Origin: Psychrobacter sp. JCM 18901
GTDB taxonomy: Bacteria > Pseudomonadota > Gammaproteobacteria > Pseudomonadales > Moraxellaceae
Assembly: GCF_000586435.1 (NCBI RefSeq)
Contig: NZ_BAWH01000001.1
Location: 372,001 to 436,000, forward strand
Reading direction: 5' to 3'
DNA length: 64,000 nt
Positions 30,084 through 40,767 of the stretch are shown here, piece by piece. Position numbers and translations under genes: made by a program. The notes beneath the pieces are model-generated. The model had not been told where the DNA came from and made no database searches. It worked only from the letters and a program-made list of their open reading frames with translations. The stretch's first letter is position 1, and every line of letters begins with the position of its first letter.

Positions 30084-31137
30084 CTAAGCCAATTTTCGCA
30101 TTACCAAATTTTTTTTAGCCACTTCAATATCTTCAGGCTTAGGTACAATTTTTTTGGAACATATCTGTATTTACACCAACGTAAATTCTACTACTTATAG
30201 TATTTTTTTTACACTTTCAGGTAATTTTGTTTGATTTAGAAAATGATTTCTAATATTTCTTCTAAGCCGGTTATTCTTATAAGATAGTGTATTGTCTATA
30301 TGTTTATTTCTATCAAAAATAATCATATGACTATTACTGCTTTCTAACCTTTCACCAATTTTTTTCCCACCAAATTTTATCAGAATCTCCAAAAGATAAT
30401 CCAAAAGCGCAGATTAAATCTGCCTTCTCAATTTTATTTTTAAAATTGAGAATAGAGTCATCACCATTTGCTTCATTACATTTTGATTTCACAATTGATT
30501 CTTGAATATCTAAATTTTCATGCAGTTCACTATTAGCGACTTGAGTTAGATCATTCACTCCTAAAATCATTTTGTTATCTACGTACCCGTGGATATGTTG
30601 TATACGTTTATTTAAAATATGTCTTAGTTTTTGGTTTGAAAGTTGATGACTTCCTATATCGGAGCCTTTAGTATCTTCTAAAATTTGTTCAACAATATTT
30701 GTATAGTTAAATGAGACAATACTTGTAGTCCAAGAGCTATTTTGAAATTTACCTTTAAATTCGATTATTTGTTTCTTGTGTTCAAGAGTCAAATAGTTTT
30801 CAGGAGAGTCCAAATCGCGAAAAAATTTCTCACTTTTGATGTTGGATTTGTTGAAGTTAGATTGTATATCTTTCAGATACTTAGATAAGGACAAGATAAT
30901 ATCTTCCATTACCGCATCAAAATCTTCAATACCTTTAAATTCTTTAGTATATTCACCTAATGCTAGTTCTAAGTCTGACCAGTATCCTTCTGTATTTTCA
31001 CTAATATGATTTTTAAGTTTCATAACTAAATCATGATCACTATGATTTTTGCTATAAACATCGTAAAAGTCCTGATACCTAGTTTTTAACCCAAGATTAA
31101 TATCAAAGCCATTACCTAAAATAAATAAAATCTTCAT
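30084..31137 (-). CDS. AbiH-type abortive-infection (anti-phage) protein, three frameshifts
   Basis: The N terminus MKILFILGNGFDINLGLKTR followed by YQDFYDVY is the AbiH family opening. Next come WSDLELALGEYTKEF, the core TTSIVSFNYTNIVEQIL, IQHIHGYVDNKMILGVND, and C-terminal DLICAFGLSFGDSDKIWWEK. Family members give phage resistance; the mechanism is unknown. Start ATG 31137 has AGGG seven bases upstream. T7 at 30359-30365 and 30149-30155 each have one base too many, and T8 at 30203-30210 seems one short; corrected, the protein runs to TAG at 30084-30086, about 350 residues, ending VAKKNLVMRKLA. Visibly more AT-rich than its nrd neighbours, which suggests acquisition. Confidence 0.82.
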
Positions 31138-31245
31138 GACGAGCCCTAGTTTGCTTTTATAGTTTTAAACGAATAGCGAGCCCAACAAAAAAAGCCAAAC
31201 CCGCCATCCATCAGAAATTCTATTTAAAGAGCTTCTCTTGCAAAC

Positions 31246-33520
31246 TTAAATCTTACAAGCACCGCCAGCACAATCATCTTCCATATCCGCTTGGGCATCG
31301 TTCGCGCCATCACGAGTGTTGTGGTAATACAACGTCTTCACACCCATTTTATAAGCGTTTAGCAAGTCTTTTAGCAATATCTTCATCGGTACACGGCCAC
31401 CTGCATAACGAACAGGATCGTAGTTGGTATTGGCAGAGATACTTTGATCGACGAACTTCTGCATGATAGCGACCAGCTTTAGGTAACCGTCATTGTTTGG
31501 CATTTGCCATAGTAGCTCGTACTGATCTTTTAGCTTATCAATCTCAGGCACGACTTGCTTCAAGATGCCGTCTTTTGACGCTTTGATAGAGACCAGACCA
31601 CGTGGTGGCTCGATACCGTTGGTCGCGTTGGCGATCTGACTTGAGGTCTCAGAAGGCATCAAGGCGGTTAGGGTAGAGTTGCGTAGACCGTGCTCAGTGA
31701 TCTCGCCACGTAGCGTTTCCCAGTCTAGATGTAGCGGCTCTTGGCAGATTTTGTCCAAGTCGGCTTTGTACGTGTCAATTGGCAAGATACCTTGTGAGTA
31801 CGTGGTCTCATTGAACGCAGGCACGCGCCTTGCTCTTTTGCTAATTTGTTTGACGCTTTCAAGAGATAGAACTGTAATGCTTCAAACGTCTGATGGGTCA
31901 GACCAAGCGCGCTGTCGTCAGAGTAGCGTGCGCCATTCTTGGCTAAGTAATAAGCATAGTTAATCACGCCCACACCAAGCGTGCGACGACGCATGCTGCC
32001 GTTTTGAGCGGCTTTTACCGGATAGTCTTGATAGTCGAGCAGGGCATCAAGCGCACGGACGATTAGCTCAGCTGGCTCTTCGATGTCACTGACGTTTTCG
32101 ACTTTACCCAAGTTGACCGCTGATAGCGTACAAAGCGCGATTTCGCCTTCTTCGTCATTGATGTTATCCAGTGGTTTGGTCGGTAGTGCAATTTCCATAC
32201 ATAGGTTTGACTGGCGAATCGGGCAACCGTCGCGTCAAATGGGCTATGGGTGTTGCAATGATCGACGTTTTGGATATAGATACGACCTGTGCTGGCGCGC
32301 TCTTGCATCATTAGACTGAACAAATCTGCTGCTGGGATTTGACGGCTACGCACGTTAGGATCATTTTCGTACTTGGTGTATAGCTCTTCGAATTTGTCTT
32401 GATCTTCAAAGAATGCATCATATAGGCCTGGCGTGTCACCTGGTGAGAATAGCGAGATATCTTGGCCTTTGATTAGGCGCGTGTACATCGTTTTGTTTAA
32501 CTGTACGCCGTAATCCATATGACGGACACGGTTGTCTTCGACGCCGCGGTTGTTTTTCAGTACCAGTAATGACTCAACTTCTAAATGCCATAGTGGGTAG
32601 AAAAGAGTCGCAGCACCGCCACGGACGCCACCTTGTGAGCAGCATTTAACAGCAGTCTGGAATAATTTGTAGAACGGGATACAGCCAGTATGCTGTGCTT
32701 CACCGCCACGGATAGGGCTACCAAGGGCGCGGATACGACCTGCGTTAATGCCGATACCAGCACGCTGTGACACATAGCGTACGATGGCGCTGGTGGTCGC
32801 GTTGATAGAGTCTAGGCTATCACCACATTCGATCAATACGCACGAGCTAAACTGGCGCGATGGCGTACGCACACCTGACATGATCGGCGTCGGTAGTGAG
32901 ATTTTGAATTCTGAAGTCGCATCATAGAAACGTTTGACGAAATCAAGACGATCTGACTTGTCGTATTGGCTAAACAGACACATACCAACCAGCATGTACA
33001 AGAACTGCGGGCTCTCATAGACAGTCTTGCTCACGCGATCTTGTACTAGATATTTACCAGCCATTTGCTCAACAGCAGCATAAGCAAGATTCATATCGCG
33101 CCAGTGATCAAGATACTCTTCTAACTCATCAAATTCAGCACGGCTGTAGTCCGCTAGGATGTGCTGATCGTATTTGCCAGCATCAGTCAAAGTTTTGACA
33201 TGGTCATATAGGTGCGGCGGGGTGAATTTGTTATAAGCAATCTTACGTAGATGGAAGATAGCCAAACGCGCAGCCAGATATTGATAGTCAGGCGTGGTTT
33301 CAGAGATTAGGTCGGCGGCAGACTTGATGATGGTTTCGTGAATGTCACGAGTCTTGATACCTTCATAAAACTGAATGTGCGACTTTAGCTCAACTTGCGA
33401 CACAGAGACGTTGTCCAATCCATCCGCCGCCCACGCTATTACCTTATGAATTTTGTCTAAATTAATAGGCTCTAAACGTCCATCACGCTTGGTTACTTGG
33501 ATTTTATCAATATGTGTCAT
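31246..33520 (-). CDS. nrdA: Ribonucleotide reductase class Ia alpha subunit, two frameshifts
   Basis: Catalytic subunit. N-terminal ATP-cone (VTKRDGRLEPINLDKIHKVI), active-site region PTPIMSGVRTPSRQFSSCVL, the catalytic Asn-Cys-Glu region NLCMEIALPTKP, LPIDTYKADLD, ALMPSETSSQIANATNGIEP, and the C-terminal redox pair CAGGACKI. A base is missing in each of two short runs: 32221-32223 (interrupts APIRQSNLCMEIALP) and 31820-31821 (interrupts EQGACPAFNETTYSQG). Restored length is about 758, like E. coli (761). An AbiH-type gene follows 108 bases downstream, separating it from nrdB. Likely NrdR-controlled. Confidence 0.96.
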
Positions 33521-34025
33521 GTTGGCCTCTATTTTGATTGCTTATAGTGATGCTGCGCGCCGAGTGGGCGGCAGACATTCTTTATAACGCTATTATGCTG
33601 GGTTGTGCTAGCTGGTTTTTTTTGGACAAAAAGCTACCACTACTCATAGTGACGGTTAAAATCACTGAGTACTACATATAGCGTGTTTGTTAATTGGTAG
33701 GCACAATATAGCGGGAAAATTTTGAAAATACTATATTGATTTTAGGATAAAACTATGTTGCTACAAGGTTGTAGGCAGTCCAAATTTTGGCAAAGGACGA
33801 TGGGATAAGGGTTAGGCGCAAATGAGGTCAATAATAAAATTTTTGTAAAAATATCGTGAGATTTACTTTTCATTCTCTCGGTTATTGTCGACTGATAATG
33901 CGAATCATGGCGGCAATAATGCGGGCGCAGATTGTACATCAAACCACAAAAAATCGCCACCCATAACTTATTACCAGCGAGTGACGATTTGGACTAAAAA
34001 GGCGTGAAAGTTTTTTTTAGGCCAC
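33521..34025. other. nrdA upstream region
   Basis: 505 bases. It holds two NrdR-like boxes (33671-33716) and AT-rich promoter sequence for nrdA; I find no supported gene. Confidence 0.5.
33671..33716 (-). promoter_or_regulatory. Paired NrdR-like boxes upstream of nrdA
   Basis: ACTACATATAGCGTGT (33671-33686) and GCACAATATAGCGGGA (33701-33716) share (C/A)ATATAGCG and sit 30 bases apart, close to the three-turn spacing of tandem NrdR boxes (known consensus about acaCwAtATaTwGtgt). Box one matches 11 of 16. They lie 150-195 bases upstream of nrdA. Confidence 0.5.
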
Positions 34026-34427
34026 TTATAAAACAATACGAACCGTTTTTGCATTATCCAGTGAGGCATAAAGCGCATTCACTTGCTCAGCAGCGGTTAG
34101 GTATAAATTGACCCGTGCTGAGTGAAAACGACCTGTTTTAGACGGCTTAACTTCGATAGACGCCAAATCAAAATCAGGGAATTGGCTACCCAAAATTAGC
34201 TTCACTTCATTAAGCAAACTCTCACGCTCGCCTTCATGACCGATGATGCTCAGTGGGTAGTTCATCGGGAACTCCCAAAGCTCTGGGTTTTGAATATCAG
34301 TCTTTTTGCCTACCAATGCGCCCTTATTTGGCGTCAGGTCAGTGACTTTAACTGATGGCTGATTGCTGGTTGGGTTATTTGCGTTGTTGTCGACGTTATC
34401 ATTGTTATCTTTTGAATCATCACTCAT
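34026..34427 (-). CDS. ybeD: DUF493 family protein (YbeD-like)
   Basis: Small cytoplasmic ACT-like-fold protein of unknown function. The family core begins at about residue 47: LWEFPMNYPLSIIGHEG, then FDLASIEVKPSKTGRFHS and QVNALYASLDNAKTVRIVL at the end. The first 45 residues are an Asp/Asn-rich tail not present in E. coli YbeD (87 residues versus 133 here). The frame is intact. It is isolated between nrdA's leader and the bestrophin; the usual lipB/lipA neighbours are absent. Confidence 0.88.
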   Translation of the reverse strand: MSDDSKDNNDNVDNNANNPTSNQPSVKVTDLTPNKGALVGKKTDIQNPELWEFPMNYPLSIIGHEGERESLLNEVKLILGSQFPDFDLASIEVKPSKTGRFHSARVNLYLTAAEQVNALYASLDNAKTVRIVL

Positions 34428-34864
34428 GATATGAGCCTCGCTTATATAGGTAAATAGGAAAAAGTTAATCAGTCATTAGTAGTAAGTAACTAACTAACAT
34501 TAAGTCATTCGAAAATCGCTGCTTGCTATAGACATTTAGTTAGTTAGACATCTGCTCAAATCATGCCAAAAGCATAACGCCAGAAACTGAGACAGGCTCA
34601 GTATGGTCGTAAGTGGCATTTAAATCAGTCAAGCTATAGTCGATTCAGTTTAAAAGTAGTACAAGGCAACCGAGTGTAGATGTAACAGTGATACTTCAAG
34701 CGAGGTTAACGCTGTCATACTTTTATAGTGGAATGGCTATATTAGGCAGAGAATATATGCACTGTTTATAGTGGTCTATGGACGATTATTCAAGTGAAGT
34801 CTGTATTTAGTCCGTTCCATCTTGAAGTAAGCTAAGTGGCTTTTATTAAAACTGTTAATAGAAG
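34428..34864. other. Intergenic region
   Basis: 437 AT-rich bases between two minus-strand genes. No gene, hairpin or RNA recognised. Confidence 0.5.
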
Positions 34865-35825
34865 CTATTGCAAATAACCATTGATAGGAGTGATATCAGG
34901 CGGAATATCCGTCTCTCCCAATGCTTCTCTTAGATTAATCTCGATGGTGCGTGATAAGGCAGTCAAAGGTAACTGATTAGCCGCCAAGCCAAAAGGTTCT
35001 TCTAACTCTTCACTAAGCGCATCCAAACCAAAAAAAGGTATAAGCAATCACTGCACAAATCAACGGGGTCGCCCAACCAAGTGAAGCTACTAGACCAAAG
35101 GGCAACATAATGCAGTATAGATAGGTGGTGCGATGTACCAGTAGCATATAAGCAAAGGGCAGTGGTGTGTTATGTATGCGCTCGCAAGCTGCCAGTACAA
35201 TTGTCATAGAGGTCAGGCGCTCGTCCATGTTTTGTATGACTTGCTCCGATACCATTCCTTGACGTCGAATATCTCCAAGCTGCTTACCCATCAGGCGCAT
35301 TATATAATCAGGTACGTTTTTTGCTTGGCGCATACGGTCATGATGTATCGCCGCGACAAAAGGCTCGATATCCGCCCAAGGTGGCGTACCACGCAATCGG
35401 TGGCGCACAGCATGGGCAAACGCAATGGTCAGATATACCATCGTTCGCTGAGTATCGCGTGCAGTCTCATTGCTATCCTCGCCATCATCTATGGCAGTCG
35501 CATTGCCATCATCTATAAAGGACAGTACTTGGCGCGTTAAGCTACGAGAGTCATATACTAGCTGACCCCATAGTCCGCGAGCTTCCCACCAACGCTGGTA
35601 ACTGGCATTGTTTCGAAACCCAAGAAACAACGATAAGGCAATCCCGAGCAAGGTAAACGTTGCCATACCATAATAAGGAAACGAGTCAGGCATCCAGTGC
35701 TGAATAATCGTGATGAGCGTACTAAGAATAGTAATCAGCAAAATTTGCGGATAAATTTTTGGAATGATTGATCCACGTAGAGTGAAAAATATCTTAAGGG
35801 CATTGGGCGTTTGCCGGACAATCAT
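34865..35825 (-). CDS. Bestrophin family ion channel (YneE-like), one frameshift
   Basis: Bestrophin/UPF0187 membrane protein; bacterial members are pentameric ion channels. Typical text: FTLRGSIIPKIYPQILL near the start, GIALSLFLGFRNNASYQRWW with EARGLWGQLVYDSRSLTRQ, and the gate-lining end FFGLDALSEELEEPFG. An A7 run at 35030-35036 (six expected) breaks the last motif; restored length is about 319, normal for bacteria. Start ATG 35825. No partner gene is adjacent, and the transported ion cannot be told from sequence. Confidence 0.9.
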
Positions 35826-36176
35826 GTCAGTTTCCTAGCGATGGGGTATATGGAGACACTATTCAATGTCTCGTGTGATTCTAATATAGAAACGAAATTT
35901 GTAAAGGGTGTTTTGCAATTAGGGAGGTGGTAACATTTCAATAAGATTCAATAGCATTCTTTATAATCAGGTAGTTGTATAACAGTGAAAATAAAAAAAT
36001 GTGGAAAACTGTTAAAACCACTTTAGCCAATTAATAGCAAAAAGGGTATTATTCTAAAGGAACAAACTAATTTCGGTAGCTTTATTAACATTATTAGGTC
36101 GGATGAGTTTGCAATAAACACATTAAGATATTTTGAGTAGCGTGTATTTAAATTAATCATATATAAGGATATAAAC
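35826..36176. other. Divergent intergenic region
   Basis: 351 AT-rich bases between the bestrophin and methyltransferase genes; it must contain both promoters, but no convincing pair of elements stands out. Confidence 0.45.
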
Positions 36177-37712
36177 ATGGCAAATTGGTCAGAGGGTTAC
36201 ATTAGCGATATCGATTATACTTACGGCTATTATCCAGAACTTAGCCCTAATAATGTCAAAATCCCTTTCTTGATGTCAGGACTTGAAGTACCAAAATTCA
36301 ATACGGCATGTGAACTTGGCTTTGGTCAAGGAGTATCAATCAATACACATTCCGCTGCATCGGATGTCCAATGGTATGGCACTGATTTTAATCCTTCACA
36401 AGCAAGCTTTGCTAAAGAATTATCTGATACTTCAGGCAGTAACACCCATATCTATGATCAGTCTTTCAGTGACTTTTGTAATCGTGATGACCTACCGGAT
36501 TTTGACTTTATCGGTTTACATGGTATCTGGTCTTGGGTGTCTAACGAAAACCGTGGCATTATTGCCGACTTTATTCGCCGTAAACTAAAAGTTGGTGGGG
36601 TACTATATATTAGCTACAATACTTTACCAGGTTGGGCTGCAGCTTCTCCTATACGCCATATGCTAACAGAGCATGACCATATGCATGGTAGCCGTGGTAA
36701 AAGTATTAGCAGACGTGTCGAAGATTCTATCAAGTTTACGCAAGAGCTTCTTGAGCTTAGTCAGCCTTTAGTACAACAAGTCCCCTCTATTCCACAACGC
36801 TTAGAAAACATTAGTAAGCAAAACCCTAATTATTTGGCTCACGAATACTTTAACCGTGATTGGCAACCTATGTACTTTTCTGAAATGGCAGATTGGTTAT
36901 CACCCACCAAGACCAGTTTTGCTTGTTCAGCCAGCTTTTTAGAAGATTATAGCCCTTGCAGCTATACCAATGAACAAAGCGAGTTTCTCAAAAGTGTCGA
37001 TGATCCCATGTTTGAACAAAGTATCAAAGATTATATGCATAACAAACAGTTTCGCCGCGATTACTGGGTAAAAGGAGCACGAAAAATCTCCAGTGCTAAG
37101 TTAGAAATGACGTGGTACCAATTGCGTTTTATGTTGATTACTAGTGAACAAGACATTCAATACGAGCTGAACAGTGCAGTTGGTAATGTCTCTCTAAACA
37201 AAGACATTTATAAGCAAGTTGTCGGTCTCTTAAATGATTATAAGATACATCAAGTAGCTGATTTGCAAAAAAAATTGCCTGATGATTTTAAACAAAGTTG
37301 GTTATTCGAGTCTTTGGCTATCTTACACAGTCAAGGGGCAATTGTTCTTGTCCAAGATGATAATGTGATAAAAGAGGTCCAAGAACAGTGTAAGAAGCTT
37401 AATGCATATATTATGCAGCAAAGTCTTGTGAGTCCTGAATTGACAGCGCTGGCTAGCCCACTAACAGGGACTGCTTTAACATTTGGAAGATTCCCGCTTA
37501 TTTTCTTGCATGCTTATATTCAAGGTAAAAACAAACAGGCAGACTGGGTAGATTATGCGTGGCAAGCGCTTAAGAAAAATAACCAGTTATTACTCAAAGA
37601 TGGAAATACACTTCAAGCAGAAAAAGATAACATCGATGAATTGTATAAAATGGCTGATAACTTCGAAAAATACACCCTTCCTTTGGTGAAAAGATTAAAA
37701 ATCGTCGAATAA
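36177..37712 (+). CDS. SAM-dependent methyltransferase with regulatory domain
   Basis: Class I methyltransferase, 511 residues. SAM-binding motif I is TACELGFGQGVSINTHSA (about 42-59), the acidic strand-2 end is VQWYGTDFNP, and motif IV-like FDFIGLHGIWSW and LYISYNTLPGW follow. The C-terminal 250 residues resemble the predicted methyltransferase regulatory domain found fused to such enzymes (LEDYSPCSYTNEQSEFL, then a mostly helical end). Substrate unknown. An AAGGAT site precedes ATG 36177. The frame is intact. It is AT-richer than the housekeeping genes and stands alone, so recent acquisition is possible. Confidence 0.82.
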   Translation: MANWSEGYISDIDYTYGYYPELSPNNVKIPFLMSGLEVPKFNTACELGFGQGVSINTHSAASDVQWYGTDFNPSQASFAKELSDTSGSNTHIYDQSFSDFCNRDDLPDFDFIGLHGIWSWVSNENRGIIADFIRRKLKVGGVLYISYNTLPGWAAASPIRHMLTEHDHMHGSRGKSISRRVEDSIKFTQELLELSQPLVQQVPSIPQRLENISKQNPNYLAHEYFNRDWQPMYFSEMADWLSPTKTSFACSASFLEDYSPCSYTNEQSEFLKSVDDPMFEQSIKDYMHNKQFRRDYWVKGARKISSAKLEMTWYQLRFMLITSEQDIQYELNSAVGNVSLNKDIYKQVVGLLNDYKIHQVADLQKKLPDDFKQSWLFESLAILHSQGAIVLVQDDNVIKEVQEQCKKLNAYIMQQSLVSPELTALASPLTGTALTFGRFPLIFLHAYIQGKNKQADWVDYAWQALKKNNQLLLKDGNTLQAEKDNIDELYKMADNFEKYTLPLVKRLKIVE

Positions 37713-37870
37713 TAAGTGAAGTTGTGCTCTCATTTATGTGAAGGATTATGCTTTTCATTACATTGAGGTATGAAGCTATTCTCAACAATGTATATAAGCA
37801 GATGGTCTTATCAGAACGTCGAGCGCTCTTTAGAAGAGGGCTCGTTTAGTTAGATATGTTCAATCAAATT

Positions 37871-38390
37871 CTAAACTTTAAATTCAGATAGCATCGTACT
37901 GAAGGGAGTCACTAGGGCAGCGTTCATAGCAGAACCATTAATCAGAATAGCAGCGAGTTCTGGATCTACCTCTTTCTTTTTTCCTTCTCTTTGGTCCAGT
38001 TAGGCCATCTAATAAAATAATTCTCTGAATTTCTGGATCTAGCGCACCCTTAATGTAAATTTGTGCCTTAATTAGCAATCTTTCCCAAAGGCTCTCGCAC
38101 CCTGCTGTTCTAGCCCCTGTATCTAAAATTATCGAGGGAGGTGATCTGAAATTTATAGCTAAAGGAGTTAAATGCTCGCCAAAAGGGCGATGTTTTTATT
38201 AATCCACTTTATGTATGTTAAAATGACGCCAAATATCACTTCTTAACTCCATAAAAGCTGTCACCACAAAGATGAATACGCCACCCTAGCTAACCCTCTT
38301 CTCAGTAATGATTGCTTCCTATAGCAATTACTCTTATAAAGCGTCTGACGCTTTTTCTTGTGCGCACGCACTGCTTTAACGTTTGTATCA
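37871..38390 (-). pseudogene. Decayed TetR-family regulator
   Basis: Reading the minus strand in shifting frames gives an ordered TetR protein: VKAVRAHKKKRQTL (start of the helix bundle), RRGLARVAYSS, VTAFMELRSDIWRHFNIHKVD (the recognition-helix region, usually GAIYWHFKNK), EHLTPLAINF, LWERLLIKAQIYIKGALDPE with IQRIILLDGL (typical TetR C-terminal domain), and AILINGSAMNAALV ending at TAG 37871-37873. At least three frame changes and in-frame stops are present, and the recognition helix itself is altered. Unlike the other broken genes, not all lesions are in A/T runs, so I call it a true pseudogene. Confidence 0.58.
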
Positions 38391-38649
38391 CTATTCAATA
38401 TATCTAGTGGATCATAAAGATTACACCACTAAAAGTACGTTATAACGATAACTCGCTAACTATGATCGTTCACATTTTTATATTTGTCATTTGATAGGTA
38501 ATGAGCAAAGTACCTAGATAGCAAAGGGTCTAAATATAGATATGCCTAGATAGAAATGTGTCAGACTTTTCATGTGAGCTGATTTTTAACTACTTTTTAG
38601 ATGCTTTCCAATTAAATGTTTTCCAAATAATGATTAGATACCTCGTTTA

Positions 38650-40185
38650 TTGACAGACTAAAGCAGTTACCCAAACTGAGTTAAATACGTTAAATACAAT
38701 TAAAGAGCATTGGCTATCCAATGTGAGAGGCGATGTCTTGGCTGGCATGGTCGTCGCTTCGGCGCTTATTCCTGAAGCGATTGCGTTTTCTATCATTGCT
38801 GGTGTCGATCCCCAAGTAGGGCTTTATGCCTCATTTTGTATCGCAGTAGTGATTGCGTTTGTCGGTGGTCGTCCAGCGATGATTTCGGCGGCGACTGGTG
38901 CGATGGCGTTACTGATGGTGACGCTGGTCAAAGACTATGGCTTGCAGTATTTGTTGGCAGCCAGTGTGCTGACAGGTGTTATACAGATTATCTTTGGTTT
39001 CTTAAAGCTGGGTAATCTGATGAAATATGTATCGCAATCCATAGTGCTAGGCTTTATCAATGCCTTGGCTATTTTGATTTTTATGTCGCAGGTTCCTGAG
39101 CTGATGCCGCAGGCAGGTTCAAACCTAGTACATGTTTATGGTCTTGTAGCGCTAGGTCTAGTCATTATCTATGGCTATCCATATATTCCAAAGATCGGTA
39201 AAGTGATTCCATCGCCATTGGTCAGTATTGTACAGGTCACGCTATAGCCATCTTATTAGGTGCAGAGGCTCGAACCATCAACGATATGGGTCAGCTACCT
39301 GACACTCTGCCGATGTTTTTGATACCTGATATCCCGTTGAACTTAGATACATTGATTATTATTTTTCCGTATTCTATCAGTTTGGCGATAGTGGGCTTAC
39401 TTGAGTCTATGATGACCATGACAATCGTAGATGATTTGACCGATACCAAAGGTGACCGTACGCAAGAGTGTAAAGGCCAAGGTATTGCCAATGTGGTTAG
39501 TAGCTTTTTTGGCGGGATGGCAGGCTGTGCAATGATTGGTCAGTCGATCATCAACGTAAAATCAGGCGGTTATACACGTCTTTCTACTCTAGTAGCAGGC
39601 GTGTTTTTATTATTGATGGTGGTGTTTTTAAGTGATTGGTTAAAGATTATTCCAATGGCCGCATTGGTCGCTGTGATGATTATGGTGTCTATCGGTACTT
39701 TTAACTGGGGTTCATTTAAAGAGCTAAAAACTAAGCCGCTGCAAAGTAATGTGGTCATGATTACGACCGTTGCTGTGGTGGTCGCAACGCACAACTTGGC
39801 CTATGGCGTATTGATTGGTGTATTGCTGTCAGCATTGTTCTTTGCCAATAAGATTGAGCGCTATATGAGCGTGCATAGTCACATGGATGAAGCAGCGCAA
39901 ACGCGTTATTATCGAGTTGATGGACAAGTGTTTTTTTCATCAGCAGAGCGTATGATTGATTCCTTTGATATTAAAGAGTCTGTCTCTAAAGTAGTCATTG
40001 ACGTGTCGCGCGCGCATTTTTGGGACGTGACAGCAGTCGCCGCCATAGATAAAGTCATCATTAAATTTCGCCGTGAAGGCACTGAAGTAGAGCTCATCGG
40101 TTTGAACGAGGCGAGCCAAGCGATGATAGACAATTTCGGTGTGCATGATAAGCCAGATGCTGAGCAAAGTTTAGGCGCGCATTAA
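38650..40185 (+). CDS. SulP family anion transporter with STAS domain, frameshifted
   Basis: SulP/SLC26-type permease (sulfate, bicarbonate or other anions). Signature [57 protein letters not shown] and [20 protein letters not shown]; a C-terminal STAS domain has [21 protein letters not shown] base is lost near 39230, between PLVSIV and [12 protein letters not shown]. The N terminus is unclear: an in-frame GTG at 38723 starts inside the first conserved block, so the true start is probably TTG 38650 ([11 protein letters not shown] after correction) with two further shifts at 38660-38690. No ribosome site is convincing there. Confidence 0.82.
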
Positions 40186-40222
40186 TTTAGCTACGTATTA
40201 ATAGTATTATACTGATAAGGAT

Positions 40223-40254
40223 AAAAAAAGCTGAGTGTACCTTGGCTTTTTTTT
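40223..40254 (+). terminator. Probable terminator after the SulP gene
   Basis: aaaaaaagc and gcttttttt arms around a 13-base loop ending in a T8 tract, 38 bases after the stop. The stem is mostly A-T, so the call is moderate. Confidence 0.5.
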
Positions 40255-40458
40255 ATGCAAATTAAAAACTGATTAGAAGACTATATTCTTTTATGGATAA
40301 AGTTTTTACAAGCTAATAGGATGGCAGAAGAGAAGGAATAGCTAGAAGGGAAGAAGTACTGGTTTGGATGATGCGGTATGAAGATAGTTAATCGTTATAT
40401 TGAAATATCTAGATGTTATGTAGTAAAACAAAGTAGCTTTAAAGATCATGAGAAATTT

Positions 40459-40767
40459 TTAAAGCTTCAACAGCTCTTTTTCAACTTCATTGAGAAATGC
40501 TTCGATGTTAGCTTCATGACGCTGATAAAACGTCCATTGTCCATGGCGTTCGGACGTAACCAATCCTGCTTTTTTTAACACACCCATATAGTTTGAAATG
40601 GTTGATTGCGACAATCCAGCTTTTTCTTGAATGTAGCTGACGCATACACCATCCAGATTAGCATGCTCTGGTAATGACGCTGGGAAGTTTGATCTGTCCT
40701 TCAACCACTTTATGATTTGACGACGCATGGGGTTGTTAAGTGCAGATATTATGTTTTCTGTATTCAT
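40459..40767 (-). CDS. ArsR-family transcriptional regulator
   Basis: Winged-helix repressor, 102 residues. The N-terminal helix ALNNPMRRQIIKWLKDR is followed by the helix-turn-helix YIQEKAGLSQSTISNYMGVLKKAGL and the wing TSERHGQWTFYQRH, typical of ArsR/SmtB proteins. I see no cysteine-rich metal site (only one Cys, in GVCVSYI), so it may sense something other than metal. The frame is intact. It is alone; its target is not obvious from position, as the nearest gene on that strand starts far downstream and the SulP gene converges on it. Confidence 0.88.
   Translation of the reverse strand: MNTENIISALNNPMRRQIIKWLKDRSNFPASLPEHANLDGVCVSYIQEKAGLSQSTISNYMGVLKKAGLVTSERHGQWTFYQRHEANIEAFLNEVEKELLKL

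Noticed and set aside
33742..33960. 72-codon minus-strand reading frame upstream of nrdA
   Set aside because: Codons look random and there is no ribosome site; the region is better explained as regulatory DNA.
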